Part shown: piece by piece, positions 18,766 to 28,196 of the stretch
Position numbering within the stretch: the stretch's first letter is position 1
Layout: each line of letters starts with the position of its first letter
Assembly (NCBI RefSeq): GCF_005870085.1
Contig: NZ_SZNM01000014.1
Span: forward strand, 41,703-105,702
Reading direction: 5' to 3'
Length of the DNA stretch: 64,000 bases
From: Aquibacillus sediminis
Lineage (GTDB): Bacteria > Bacillota > Bacilli > Bacillales > Amphibacillaceae
The notes under the pieces: model-generated
Told to the model about the DNA's origin: nothing
What the model saw: the letters and a program-made list of their open reading frames with translations, nothing else
Databases searched by the model: none
Program-made: the position numbers and the translations under genes

Positions 18766-19608
18766 TTACTCGGAACCCTCTACAGGCACCGAAAATCCTC
18801 CAACTTGTTCAACTTCAATGCGAACGACATCACCTGATTCAATCGGACCTACGCCTTCAGGTGTTCCAGTTGCGATCACATCGCCCGGCTGAAGCGTCAT
18901 ATGATCACAAGCAACCTCGAAGCATTTATAGCAATCATAGATAAGATGTTTGGTATTGCCATCTTGTCTTAGCTCGTCATTCACCCATAGTTTAATAGAT
19001 AGATCATTTGGATCTTCTATCTCATCAGCGGTAACAATCCACGGACCAATTGGCGTAAATGTATCAAACGACTTCCGCCATGTGCGCTCCTCATTTCCAC
19101 GTATTGAAATATCAAGTAAAGCAAAGTAGCCGAAAATATAGTCTTTCGCATCGGCTGCAGCTACATTTTTCGCAGCCTTACCTACGACATAACCAAGCTC
19201 TGCTTCATGATCGGTACGCCTATTTTGAAACGGAAGACGAATTGGATCCGATGGGCCTGACAGAGAATCAGGTGATTTTAAAAACAATGCTAAATCCTCA
19301 ACTGTTCTAGGCGCATTATTAAATTGCTTATTCATCTCTTCCTGATGCTTTTTATAATTAACAGGCGCTGCCCAGATTTTACCGGTAGTCGGAACTGGTA
19401 GCCTTAGATCGACTTCGGCAAGCGAATATGATTCTCCAGTTTGTGTTTCCTGCTCTATACTTGGCTTCAGCGTCTCAAAGTATTCAACCAAATAGTGAAA
19501 AGAAGCTGTCGTATCATTGGAATCCCAATTCGCAACCTGAGAAACATCGATTACTCTATCGTTTTTTATGATTCCTAACTGATCATCATTAAAAATGGTT
19601 ATTTTCAT
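18766..19608 (-). CDS. Fumarylpyruvate (or maleylpyruvate) hydrolase, FAH family
   Basis: Fumarylacetoacetate hydrolase-family enzyme of 280 residues that should cleave the gentisate ring-fission product to pyruvate plus fumarate (or maleate). Metal-site acidic residues lie in DHEAELGYVVGKAA and the nearby LDISIRGNEERTW. FDTFTPIGPWIVT and VIATGTPEGVG are family signatures. It is encoded just after gentisate dioxygenase with a 46-base gap. Because no isomerase is recognised in the operon, direct hydrolysis of maleylpyruvate is possible. Confidence 0.85.
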   Translation of the reverse strand: MKITIFNDDQLGIIKNDRVIDVSQVANWDSNDTTASFHYLVEYFETLKPSIEQETQTGESYSLAEVDLRLPVPTTGKIWAAPVNYKKHQEEMNKQFNNAPRTVEDLALFLKSPDSLSGPSDPIRLPFQNRRTDHEAELGYVVGKAAKNVAAADAKDYIFGYFALLDISIRGNEERTWRKSFDTFTPIGPWIVTADEIEDPNDLSIKLWVNDELRQDGNTKHLIYDCYKCFEVACDHMTLQPGDVIATGTPEGVGPIESGDVVRIEVEQVGGFSVPVEGSE

Positions 19609-19654
19609 ACAATCCGTCCTTTACCATCTAAGTGAATACAACTTTTCTATTGTC

Positions 19655-20773
19655 CTATACATTTAATGATTCTGGCAAAAACGTCGAGGTGACTTTTTGA
19701 TAGCCGTTATTTTCATTCAATGCCTCACTAAATTCTAACTCTAGTTTTTCCATAACGGGTTTATCGTTAAATGAGAATAAGAAAGCATCCGTATCTCCTG
19801 TGTTAACATGCTCATGGTAACTCCAAGGAGGGAGAATGAAGAAGTCGCCCTTTTCCCATTCAAATTTCTGACCGTCAATCACGGTATAGCCTTCTCCTTC
19901 AAGCACATGATAAATCGCGCTATGAACGTGTCGATGTGCTTGCGTATGTTGGTTGGGAGTCAGTTTTTGCATCATCGTTCCTACCCGTGAATCGGCTGAT
20001 TTTCCTGTCGTTGGGTTGGTATACTCCACAGCATGCCCATCATACGGATCCTGTTCCTCTTCCTTCATGTGATTTAGAAGGTATTCAACCCGATCAAATT
20101 TATAGCCGAAGATCGGTGAAGGATAGCCTGGTTCGACCGTCTCATTCAGCTTCTTAAACGACCCATTGGCAAACGCTTCATTGGAGTAGTTCTCTTCCGG
20201 TTTTAATGGATAGAATTTATCTTCATAAGGTTTAAAGAACGATGCTGCCATTGTTTTTACTAACCCGACATCAAGTCCATCTAACCAAAAGACAGGTTCT
20301 GTTCCTTCATGCTTGTGCTCATGCCATGTCCAAGCAGGTGTGAGAACAAGGTCCCCTCTTTCCATATACACCTTTTGACCGTTAACAGCAGTGTAGGCCC
20401 CTTCTCCTTCAATAATAAAGCGAATTGCTGTTTGGGAATGTTGGTGTGCAGGCGCAAACTCTCCAGGCAATAACAATTGAATGCCTGCATACAACGTATG
20501 GGTGCCGTATCCTACTAGACCTCGTTCTAGTAAACTAGGATTTTGTAAATAAACGACACGCCGCTCTGCATCTTTACCTGGTTCCAAAATTTCGCCGGCA
20601 GTCAGTGCATATTCTCTAATATCTTTCCATTTCCATAAATACGGTTCCACATCATGCACTGGTTCTTTTGTCACCATATGTCCAAGATCGTACCAAAGTG
20701 GGCCAAGATGCTGTTTCTTCATCCCGTCATAATACTGTTCTAACTCTTTTTCCGTATATACCTTTTTCCCCAT
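19655..20773 (-). CDS. Gentisate 1,2-dioxygenase
   Basis: Bicupin dioxygenase of 372 residues that opens gentisate to maleylpyruvate using Fe(II). The first cupin (residues about 100-165) carries PAHQHSQTAIRF and a later WTWHEH. The second cupin (about 270-340) carries HTQAHRHVHSAIYH and WSYHEH. Both keep the HxH and distal His pattern. AAAGGAG precedes ATG. It follows the CoA ligase by 26 bases. Confidence 0.92.
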   Translation of the reverse strand: MGKKVYTEKELEQYYDGMKKQHLGPLWYDLGHMVTKEPVHDVEPYLWKWKDIREYALTAGEILEPGKDAERRVVYLQNPSLLERGLVGYGTHTLYAGIQLLLPGEFAPAHQHSQTAIRFIIEGEGAYTAVNGQKVYMERGDLVLTPAWTWHEHKHEGTEPVFWLDGLDVGLVKTMAASFFKPYEDKFYPLKPEENYSNEAFANGSFKKLNETVEPGYPSPIFGYKFDRVEYLLNHMKEEEQDPYDGHAVEYTNPTTGKSADSRVGTMMQKLTPNQHTQAHRHVHSAIYHVLEGEGYTVIDGQKFEWEKGDFFILPPWSYHEHVNTGDTDAFLFSFNDKPVMEKLELEFSEALNENNGYQKVTSTFLPESLNV

Positions 20774-20799
20774 CTCCCAATCACTCCTTTTATAGAGAC

Positions 20800-22362
20800 T
20801 TAAGCTTGTTTGTCTAACTGCTTCTTCAGTGCTGCTTTCTGTATTTTTCCACTAGCTGTTACAGGAAACTCATCAACAAAGATAATTCTTGATGGGACCT
20901 TGTATTTTGCTAAATGTTCCGCAATAAAGTTCTTCATTTCCTCTTCTGTCAAGGTTGCCCCTTCTACTAGTTTCACCGCTGCAATGGAAATTTCACCTAA
21001 TACCTGATCAGGCTCTCCAAAGACAGCAACTTCCGATACTGCTTGATGTAACTTGAGTACTGTTTCAATTTCCTGTGGGTAAATATTAAATCCACCTCGA
21101 ATGATTAATTCCTTTTCCCTGCCAACGAAATACAGGTTTAATTGATCATCTAGCTTTCCAAGATCACCAGTATAATAGAAACCATCCTCATCTAATACCT
21201 TAGCAGTCTCCTCTGGTAGCTTATAATACCCCTTCATATTCCCGACACTATGAACGGCTATTTCACCAACAAACCCAATTGGCACCGGTGTACGACTTTG
21301 ATCTACGATTTTCACCTTTACCCCGTCAATTGGCTTGCCAAGTGATTCTAAAATTGCTTGTTCCTCCCCTTTATCATCCGATAACGTTAGAGAACCCGTT
21401 TCAGATGTTCCAAAAGATTGGAGTAAATTGAACCCTAATTCCTCGCGTACCCGTTTCATCTGACTAGAGGTGATTGGTGCTCCACCAGTAACGCCAACTC
21501 TTAAGGTGGATAAATCGTAATTTTCAGGGTTACCTTGTTCTAATTCTTTAAGAAACATGGTCGGCACCCCTTGATGAACGGTCACTTTCTCTTGTTCAAT
21601 AAGTTCGAGTATTTTTTGAGGATGAAATCTTTCCATTAAAATCATTCTTCCACCAGAAGCTAATGCTGCCATCAAATTGCAGACAATCCCAAAAATATGG
21701 AAGATTGGTGCAGGAGTTACAAAGACGTCTTGTTCCGTTATTTTCATCTCTTGTACCAATGTATTGGCCGAATGAACAACACTTCGATGTGTCGTCATCA
21801 CACCTTTTGGCAATCCTGTCGTACCAGATGTATATAGAATACAATATAAATCTTCATCCACATTCAGAGAGGGGATGACAGGGTCGGTAGGGGTGGCATT
21901 GTCGACTAATTGCTGAAATGATAGTAAATCATCTTGATCAAATCTTACCGATATAATCGTGTCAACGATCGAAGCTGCCAAGTCGATTCCAACATTGGTT
22001 GAAAAAGTATCTTTAATAAATAACACTTTCGGTTCCGAGTTCTTTAAGATATACTCGATTTCTTTGGAACGATACATTGGGTTAAAAGGAACAAGGATTG
22101 CACCGATTTTGGCACTAGCAAAGAAAATCATGACGTTTTCATACCAGTTTGGCAAACAAACCCCAATTTTATCTCCCTTTTTCACCCCTAGATTCTGGAG
22201 GCCAGTGACTAGCTTATTGACCTCTTGATTGAATTCCTTATACGTTAGTCTTGTTTGTAGATCATAGAGGAACTCCTGATCACCAAATGCTTCCACTTGT
22301 GTTTCTAATAACTCACCGACAGATAATGACCGCTTATCTACTGACCTTTTACTGGTAACCAT
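20800..22362 (-). CDS. Acyl/aryl-CoA ligase (AMP-forming)
   Basis: ANL-superfamily ligase of 520 residues, full length. The P-loop is LYTSGTTGLPKGVM, the adenylate motif YYTGDLGKLD, the hinge GREKELIIRGG, and the C-terminal catalytic Lys is in TASGKIQKAAL. It activates a carboxylate to its CoA thioester. Operon context points to an aromatic acid such as a hydroxycinnamate or hydroxybenzoate, but fatty acids cannot be ruled out. The chosen ATG lies after GAAGGAGG; a TTG one codon upstream is less likely. Confidence 0.85.
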   Translation of the reverse strand: MVTSKRSVDKRSLSVGELLETQVEAFGDQEFLYDLQTRLTYKEFNQEVNKLVTGLQNLGVKKGDKIGVCLPNWYENVMIFFASAKIGAILVPFNPMYRSKEIEYILKNSEPKVLFIKDTFSTNVGIDLAASIVDTIISVRFDQDDLLSFQQLVDNATPTDPVIPSLNVDEDLYCILYTSGTTGLPKGVMTTHRSVVHSANTLVQEMKITEQDVFVTPAPIFHIFGIVCNLMAALASGGRMILMERFHPQKILELIEQEKVTVHQGVPTMFLKELEQGNPENYDLSTLRVGVTGGAPITSSQMKRVREELGFNLLQSFGTSETGSLTLSDDKGEEQAILESLGKPIDGVKVKIVDQSRTPVPIGFVGEIAVHSVGNMKGYYKLPEETAKVLDEDGFYYTGDLGKLDDQLNLYFVGREKELIIRGGFNIYPQEIETVLKLHQAVSEVAVFGEPDQVLGEISIAAVKLVEGATLTEEEMKNFIAEHLAKYKVPSRIIFVDEFPVTASGKIQKAALKKQLDKQA

Positions 22363-22374
22363 CAAAAGCCTCCT

Positions 22375-22794
22375 TCACGATTTCTTGGTTAATTCGCTAA
22401 ATCCAAACACAGCTCTAACATCTTCAGGAATAGAAACGGCTTTCATCTTTCCATCTATTTTTCGTGTCCATGCTCGCACCTCATAGCCAGTAGCAATTAG
22501 GGTTTCACCGCGTTTAAAAACATGTTCGATTTTAAATGTCTTGTTATGCATTTCAATTACTTTTGAATACACATCAAATTCGTCTTCAAAAAACAACGGC
22601 CCTTTATATTGACAAAATGTTTCTAACAATGGGATAAGATCTCCTCTTGCGATTAGTTCCGAAACAGGGATATATTTGTTTCCTAGTAATTCTGCTGACG
22701 CTTGGTCCATCCATCTATAATAGTTAGGATAGAAAACAATTCCTGCTGCATCGGTATCTCCAAAACGCACCTTCAGCGAATAAATATTTTCCAT
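22375..22794 (-). CDS. Hotdog acyl-CoA thioesterase (4HBT type)
   Basis: Thioesterase of 139 residues with the catalytic Asp in GDTDAAGIVFYPNYYRW, the classical 4-hydroxybenzoyl-CoA thioesterase motif. It should release a free aromatic acid from its CoA thioester, most likely gentisyl-CoA or hydroxybenzoyl-CoA here. It starts 39 bases after the thiolase gene and is 12 bases before the CoA ligase gene. Confidence 0.85.
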   Translation of the reverse strand: MENIYSLKVRFGDTDAAGIVFYPNYYRWMDQASAELLGNKYIPVSELIARGDLIPLLETFCQYKGPLFFEDEFDVYSKVIEMHNKTFKIEHVFKRGETLIATGYEVRAWTRKIDGKMKAVSIPEDVRAVFGFSELTKKS

Positions 22795-22833
22795 GTTGAT
22801 CCCCCCTCGTTCAAATGGAATGATACATCCTAA

Positions 22834-24015
22834 TTACAACGCTTCCCATACCGCAGCAATCCCTTGCCCGCCTCCGATACAAACCGAAGAAGTACCGTAT
22901 TTCTTGTTACGACGTCTTAACTCATAAATGAGCGATAAGGAAATTCTCGTTCCTGTCGCTGCCAACGGATGGCCAATAGCAATTGCTCCACCATTGACAT
23001 TGCCTTTGTCAAAGTCAATGCCTAACTCTCTTTGACAGGCGATATATTGGGAGGAAAATGCTTCATTGATTTCAATTAAATCTAAATCTCCAAGTGTTAA
23101 GGAGGCTTTCTTCACTGCACCATTGATCGCTGGGACTGGTCCGATTCCCATATATTCTGGTTCTACCCCAACAACATCCCATGAGGCAAGTCTGGCAATT
23201 GGCTTAAGTCCATTTCTCTCTGCATACTCACTTGATGCAATCACGACGGAGGCAGCACCATCTACCATTCCACTAGCGTTTCCAGGGGTTACGACACCAT
23301 TCTCAACAAAACGTGGCTTTAATTTACCAAGTTGTTCCATGCTTGTTTCCCGAATATGGTTATCTTCCTCGATCACACGGTTTCCTTTTCGGCCCTTAAC
23401 CGTAACTGGAATGATTTCTTCCTTTAAATAGCCTTTGTCTCTTGCCGCGATGGCTCGTTGATGACTGGACAAGGCATGTTCATCCACTTCATGACGTTGG
23501 ATGTTATACCTTTTCGCAAGGTTTTCTGCGGTTTGGGCCATCGTACAACCAACATTCGTATCTTCTAGCCCATCCCATAACCAATCTTCAATCTTAGGCC
23601 CACCAAGTGGACTTCCCCATCTCATTCCCGGAATGACGTGAGGGACTTGACTCATACTTTCTGTCCCACCAGCTAACACAACTTCTGCTTCGCCCGACAT
23701 AATATAGCGAGCCCCAGTAAGGATGGCTTCAATTCCTGTTCCACAAACACGATTAATGGTGACAGCTGGCACATCAAGTGGTGTGCCAACTCCCAATCCT
23801 ACATGTCTCGCTAGTAAATGCGCATCTTTACTAGATTGCTGCACATTCCCAAAGACAACTTGGTCAATATCATCTGCAGTAATTCCCGACCGTCTCACCG
23901 CTTCTTTTGCGGCATGTACTCCTAATTCTGTCGCTTTCACATGTTTAAATGCGTCGGCCATATTGATAAATGGCGTCCGTGCCCCTTCTAAAAGTACAAT
24001 GTCTTTATGTCCCAA
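22834..24015 (-). CDS. Acetyl-CoA C-acyltransferase (thiolase)
   Basis: Thiolase of 393 residues. The nucleophile Cys is in NRVCGTGIEAI, the base His in AIGHPLAATG and the second Cys in SVCIGGGQGIA. It would split a 3-oxoacyl-CoA into acetyl-CoA and a shortened acyl-CoA, the last step of beta-oxidation. The next genes upstream in the operon supply the two preceding steps. In this context the shortened product could be an aroyl-CoA. Confidence 0.9.
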   Translation of the reverse strand: MGHKDIVLLEGARTPFINMADAFKHVKATELGVHAAKEAVRRSGITADDIDQVVFGNVQQSSKDAHLLARHVGLGVGTPLDVPAVTINRVCGTGIEAILTGARYIMSGEAEVVLAGGTESMSQVPHVIPGMRWGSPLGGPKIEDWLWDGLEDTNVGCTMAQTAENLAKRYNIQRHEVDEHALSSHQRAIAARDKGYLKEEIIPVTVKGRKGNRVIEEDNHIRETSMEQLGKLKPRFVENGVVTPGNASGMVDGAASVVIASSEYAERNGLKPIARLASWDVVGVEPEYMGIGPVPAINGAVKKASLTLGDLDLIEINEAFSSQYIACQRELGIDFDKGNVNGGAIAIGHPLAATGTRISLSLIYELRRRNKKYGTSSVCIGGGQGIAAVWEAL

Positions 24016-24036
24016 TCCATGTTCCTCCTTTCCGAT

Positions 24037-24816
24037 TTACTTGCCAACATATTGAGGCTTTCGCTTCTCGGTAAAAGCAGTTAACCCTTCTTTTGCATCT
24101 TCAGAAGAAAATGAAGTAGAAAATGCCGTTGTTTCCATCATTAGCCCTGATTCGGTATCAACATTTTTCCCATAATTAATCGCTACTTTGGCCATTTGCA
24201 AGGCAATGGCAGGCTTTTTAGCTAGCTTATTTGCCCAAGCAAGTGCTTCATCACGAATAGCATCATGTGCCACTACTTTATTTACTAGCTGAAGATCAAG
24301 AGCTCGGTTTGCATCAATCATATCTCCAAAGTAGATTAATTCTTTGGCAATTCCTTGACCAACGATCTTTTGTAGGCGTTGTGTACCACCTCCGCCAGGA
24401 ATAATGCCCAAACCTACTTCTGGAAAACTAAACTTTGCTCGATCGGAACAAATTCGTAAATCACATGCTAGCGCTAATTCAAATCCACCACCTAAAGCCA
24501 TGCCATTAATGGCAGCAATCACTGGTTTGTTAGCGTTTTCAATTTTGGAAAATACGGTTCTTGACTTTTTGTTCATCAGATTTAATCCATTTAAATCTTT
24601 GGTCGCCATTTCTTTTACGTCAGCACCAGCAATAAATGCTTTTTCCCCACTTCCAGTTAGTACAATTGCTCTTACCTCTTCGTTTTCCTCTAACTCGTCT
24701 GTTAATTCTGATAATTCAGAAAATACTTCTGAGTTTAAGGCATTTACCGGTGGACGGTTAATCGTTACAAGAGCTACATGATTGGCAATTTCACATATAA
24801 AATGTTTGAAATCCAT
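24037..24816 (-). CDS. Enoyl-CoA hydratase
   Basis: Crotonase-fold hydratase of 259 residues. The oxyanion-hole segments are AFIAGADVKEM and NGMALGGGFELALACD, and the two catalytic Glu residues are in GGFEL and FPEVGLGIIPGGGGT. It would hydrate an enoyl-CoA such as a cinnamoyl-CoA to the 3-hydroxyacyl-CoA. GAGGAGG precedes ATG. Confidence 0.9.
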   Translation of the reverse strand: MDFKHFICEIANHVALVTINRPPVNALNSEVFSELSELTDELEENEEVRAIVLTGSGEKAFIAGADVKEMATKDLNGLNLMNKKSRTVFSKIENANKPVIAAINGMALGGGFELALACDLRICSDRAKFSFPEVGLGIIPGGGGTQRLQKIVGQGIAKELIYFGDMIDANRALDLQLVNKVVAHDAIRDEALAWANKLAKKPAIALQMAKVAINYGKNVDTESGLMMETTAFSTSFSSEDAKEGLTAFTEKRKPQYVGK

Positions 24817-24838
24817 GTTAGATCCTCCTCATTTTCGT

Positions 24839-25693
24839 TTATTCGTAGTTATAGAAGCCAGCACCAGACTTTTTACCAACTGTGCCTGCTCTTAGCATTT
24901 GCTTTAGTAACATTGGTGGAGCAAACCGGGTGTCATTGAATTCCTCTGCCATATAATCCATCACGTAATATCCAATATCTACACCAGCGTAATCTTGCAA
25001 TGTAAATGGTCCCATCGGATAATTCAAGCCTAGAGTGACTGCCTTGTCAATATCCTCTGGTGTCGCTACGCCTTCTTCTAACAATTTAATTGCTTCAATA
25101 AATTGAGGGACCATAATGCGATTGACGATAAAGCCAGGTGTATCCTTTTGCACCACTACTGGTACCTTTCCAAGACTTTCTGAGAAGGTTTTTAACTCCT
25201 CTACAGTTTCATCCTTGGTATGGTACCCTTTTACTACCTCCACTAACTTCATTAACTGTGCTGGATTGAAAAAGTGCATGCCCGCTACGAGTTCTGGTCT
25301 GTTCGTTGCACTAGCGATTTCTGTAATGGACATCGATGACGTATTCGTCGTCAGCATGACACCCTCTGGCACGATCTCATCTAAATTCTGAAAGACTTTC
25401 TTCTTTACATCTAGATCTTCAATGACAGCTTCCACAACAAGATCTGCTGCTTTCAACTCTGACATATCCGTTGTTGCTTGAATCCGCTCTAGGGTTTGTG
25501 CTTTCTGCTCTGGTGTTAGCTTTTCCTTTTTCACGCTTTTTTCCATAAACTTATCAATTCTAGTTAATCCATTATCAAGAACTTTTTGTTCAACGTCCAC
25601 TAAAATAACATTAAATTCGGATAAGGCCGCCAAGTTTGCAATGCCACTTCCCATTGCTCCTGCCCCAACGACTCCTACTGTGCGAATGGTCAT
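24839..25693 (-). CDS. 3-hydroxyacyl-CoA dehydrogenase
   Basis: NAD-dependent dehydrogenase of 284 residues, first gene of the operon. The Rossmann motif VGAGAMGSGIA is at the N-terminus. HFFNPAQLMKLVEVV carries the catalytic His, and the C-terminal helical dimer domain is complete. It oxidises a 3-hydroxyacyl-CoA to the 3-oxo form. A GAGGAGGGG site precedes ATG. No acyl-CoA dehydrogenase is present, consistent with a substrate that already has the side-chain double bond. Confidence 0.9.
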   Translation of the reverse strand: MTIRTVGVVGAGAMGSGIANLAALSEFNVILVDVEQKVLDNGLTRIDKFMEKSVKKEKLTPEQKAQTLERIQATTDMSELKAADLVVEAVIEDLDVKKKVFQNLDEIVPEGVMLTTNTSSMSITEIASATNRPELVAGMHFFNPAQLMKLVEVVKGYHTKDETVEELKTFSESLGKVPVVVQKDTPGFIVNRIMVPQFIEAIKLLEEGVATPEDIDKAVTLGLNYPMGPFTLQDYAGVDIGYYVMDYMAEEFNDTRFAPPMLLKQMLRAGTVGKKSGAGFYNYE

Positions 25694-25994
25694 GTTAACC
25701 CCTCCTCATAATTGGTATGTATTACATGTTTCATTATAGGAAAAGGGCTAACAGATTGATACATTCATAGAGTATGAAAGATATCTGTTGTTTCCTATAA
25801 AATGTAGGAGGCGCGATATAGCTTTGTTGAATGTGTCATATGGAAGGTGTTAGGAATGCGTCATAAAGTGAAACTTCCATAAGTGGGGGTTTTTTCACCC
25901 ACTTATGGTTCGCTTGAACATATCAGCCCTATAGGGAGCTGATCCGGCTGATCCGCTACTTATCTAATTTGGTTTCTCTTAAACCTTGTGGGGC
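25694..25994. other. Promoter region of the gentisate operon
   Basis: This 301-base gap contains a perfect TATAAT at 25733-25738 (minus strand) about 40 bases upstream of the first start codon, with a poor -35 (TATCAA at 17 bases), as expected for activator-dependent transcription. The hairpin at 25877-25908 and an AGCTGATCCGG word near 25939 lie closer to the regulator. Confidence 0.5.
25877..25908. terminator. Strong hairpin downstream of the GAF-PucR regulator
   Basis: Perfect 11-bp stem CCATAAGTGGG / CCCACTTATGG with a 10-base loop. The T-run is inside the loop on the plus strand, and the downstream minus-strand sequence is only weakly T-rich. It may act as the regulator's terminator or as part of a repeat. 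Confidence 0.5.
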
Positions 25995-28196
25995 TTACTG
26001 CCTGTTAAAGTGAGATAAATCATATAATTTAAATGTCATCATTAAATTAAACCGATTTTCTGAATCATCAATATTTAGATCTAGGATCTCTTTAATTTTT
26101 TCTAATCGATATAATAACGTGCTTCGATGAATAAATAGCTTTTCTGATGTTTTCTTTATACTACCGTTCTGTTCTAAATAAACCCGTAATGTCTTAAATA
26201 AATTAATATTTTTATCTGTTGAATGATTCATTAATTTTTTTAAATAATTTTGCATGAAATATTTTGCTTCTGATGTGTCTTTTAATAAGTGGAGTAACGT
26301 GTAGGAGCCTAAGTCTTCAAAGAATGCATAAGAACTACCAATATCTTGGTGCATGACAACATTTAAGGTTTGTAACGCTTGTTTATAACATTTATGGTAA
26401 TCTTCCATTTGACTTGCTTTACCGCCTATACCGATTTTCCCCTTACTGCAGATAGAACCGGTATCAAGCCACTCTAACAACTTGCCAGAAAGGTTTGACC
26501 AATATGTTTTCTCATCGGGATACTCTTTTTCAGTTGGAACAATTAAAACATAACCATCACTTTTTTTCGCAAATAGAATATTTGGATCAAACTTGGACAT
26601 TTTATTTTTCACATGTTCGAATGCAGCCGTTTTTTTCGCTTGTAGTTCGACAATATCACCAGTGGTTATTTCTCTAGATTCCAATTCGATTGAAAGGACT
26701 GCAACACGGTGAGGACTGAAAACATTCCATTGAAAAAGGTTCGCATATTCAATAATCGTTTCCTTATCTTCAATAGGTACCGTCAATAGTTTTTCGATAA
26801 AAGAGTCTTTTACTTGAGTTTTCGTATCCATCACGAGCTTCTGCTTAATAAATTGAACCGAATAAATATTGCGGATTAAATCAATGCCCAAACGTTCAAA
26901 CGGATCGAGTTCATCATTTCTATTTTCCAAAGCTAAATAGCCTAATATATCTCGTCCGCCATTCACAGGCCAAAGAAGGAACTGTTTTCGATCTCCATCA
27001 ATCGTAAGATCAATTGCTCGCCTTTCCGTTATGCTGTTCATATCGTTTAATTCGGACATCATTTCGAGTTGTGATGTACTATTTCTTCTCTTTTGTTCGT
27101 GTTGGTACGTAATAGGGCGTAAGAAACGATCGAATAACACAATGTGCCGATTAAACATCTTGCCAACAACAGATGTAATACCTTTAAAATCTTCTTCATT
27201 TATCGTCTTCTTAATTAATACTTGTTGATAATCTAATAAGGTATGGAGGCGTTTCATTTGGTCCTTCTCTTTTTTAAATAAAAAAGCATTTCGTAATAAG
27301 GAGGAAACGTGCTCCGCCATGACTGTCAAGGTTTCTAAATCTTCCTCTGTGAAATATTCTCCATTCTCTTTCTCAACATGTAATACCCCAAACGTTTTAA
27401 GGTCCATGGTTAAAGGGACGGTTAGCTCATGCCCGTTTGTTATTTCTAAGTAAGGAAAATATTCTTTTAACACATAATTTTCTCCAACTAATATTTTCTC
27501 TGGTTTGATTAGTTTGCCATAAGAAGGTGGCTGAAGTTTAAAGTAATTGTTTTCTTCATCATATAGATAAAGCCCCACAAAGGAAGCGCTTGTTCCTTTC
27601 CTTGCTTGTCCAACAATTTTTTCTACTAATTTTTCCATGGATTCGTTTAGGGATAAATTTTTACTAATAAATTCGATACTAAGTCTTCGCTTTTGTTCTT
27701 GTTTTTTCCGTTTTGTTAGAGAAATCGCTGAGGCAACATCTTGTCCAAATTCATCAAATGTCCTTTCCAACTCTAACAACGTGATATATTTGTTATAACC
27801 GATTGTAATGAAGCCATAGGTTTGCTTTTCATCATATATGGGTACTGTAAACCATGTTTTCACATGGCTATTCTTCAATAATTGAAGAAACTGACAATGC
27901 TCACCAGAAGAGGCATCCTCATATGTAATACTTTGTGTAAAAAGTGTTGTGGAACAATGATCTACTTCAAGTGGTAAAGATTGTCTTAAAGATGTATCCC
28001 CACCACTCCATGCTTTTGGTTGGATATAATTCTCTTCTTTCAAAATAACGCCAACAAAATAGCAATTTAGGCGCGATTGGAAGGAATCTGCAAGATATTG
28101 TAAGACTTCCTCTTCGGTATCAAACTTTAACAAATGTCTAGCAGTTAGGCGAAGATGGTTTTCAATTTCGGCCAATAGTGCATTTTGTTTCCCCAT
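25995..28196 (-). CDS. GAF-domain PucR/CdaR-type transcriptional regulator
   Basis: Regulator of 733 residues. Two GAF-like modules are likely at about 15-160 and 185-325, then a CdaR GGDEF-like region at about 480-610 and a PucR HTH_30 domain in the last 65 residues (KKTSEKLFIHRSTLLYRLEK). It lies upstream of the gentisate operon in the same orientation and probably activates it in response to an aromatic acid or CoA ester. It shares only the C-terminal output type with the phenol regulator. GGAGG precedes ATG. Confidence 0.85.
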   Translation of the reverse strand: MGKQNALLAEIENHLRLTARHLLKFDTEEEVLQYLADSFQSRLNCYFVGVILKEENYIQPKAWSGGDTSLRQSLPLEVDHCSTTLFTQSITYEDASSGEHCQFLQLLKNSHVKTWFTVPIYDEKQTYGFITIGYNKYITLLELERTFDEFGQDVASAISLTKRKKQEQKRRLSIEFISKNLSLNESMEKLVEKIVGQARKGTSASFVGLYLYDEENNYFKLQPPSYGKLIKPEKILVGENYVLKEYFPYLEITNGHELTVPLTMDLKTFGVLHVEKENGEYFTEEDLETLTVMAEHVSSLLRNAFLFKKEKDQMKRLHTLLDYQQVLIKKTINEEDFKGITSVVGKMFNRHIVLFDRFLRPITYQHEQKRRNSTSQLEMMSELNDMNSITERRAIDLTIDGDRKQFLLWPVNGGRDILGYLALENRNDELDPFERLGIDLIRNIYSVQFIKQKLVMDTKTQVKDSFIEKLLTVPIEDKETIIEYANLFQWNVFSPHRVAVLSIELESREITTGDIVELQAKKTAAFEHVKNKMSKFDPNILFAKKSDGYVLIVPTEKEYPDEKTYWSNLSGKLLEWLDTGSICSKGKIGIGGKASQMEDYHKCYKQALQTLNVVMHQDIGSSYAFFEDLGSYTLLHLLKDTSEAKYFMQNYLKKLMNHSTDKNINLFKTLRVYLEQNGSIKKTSEKLFIHRSTLLYRLEKIKEILDLNIDDSENRFNLMMTFKLYDLSHFNRQ

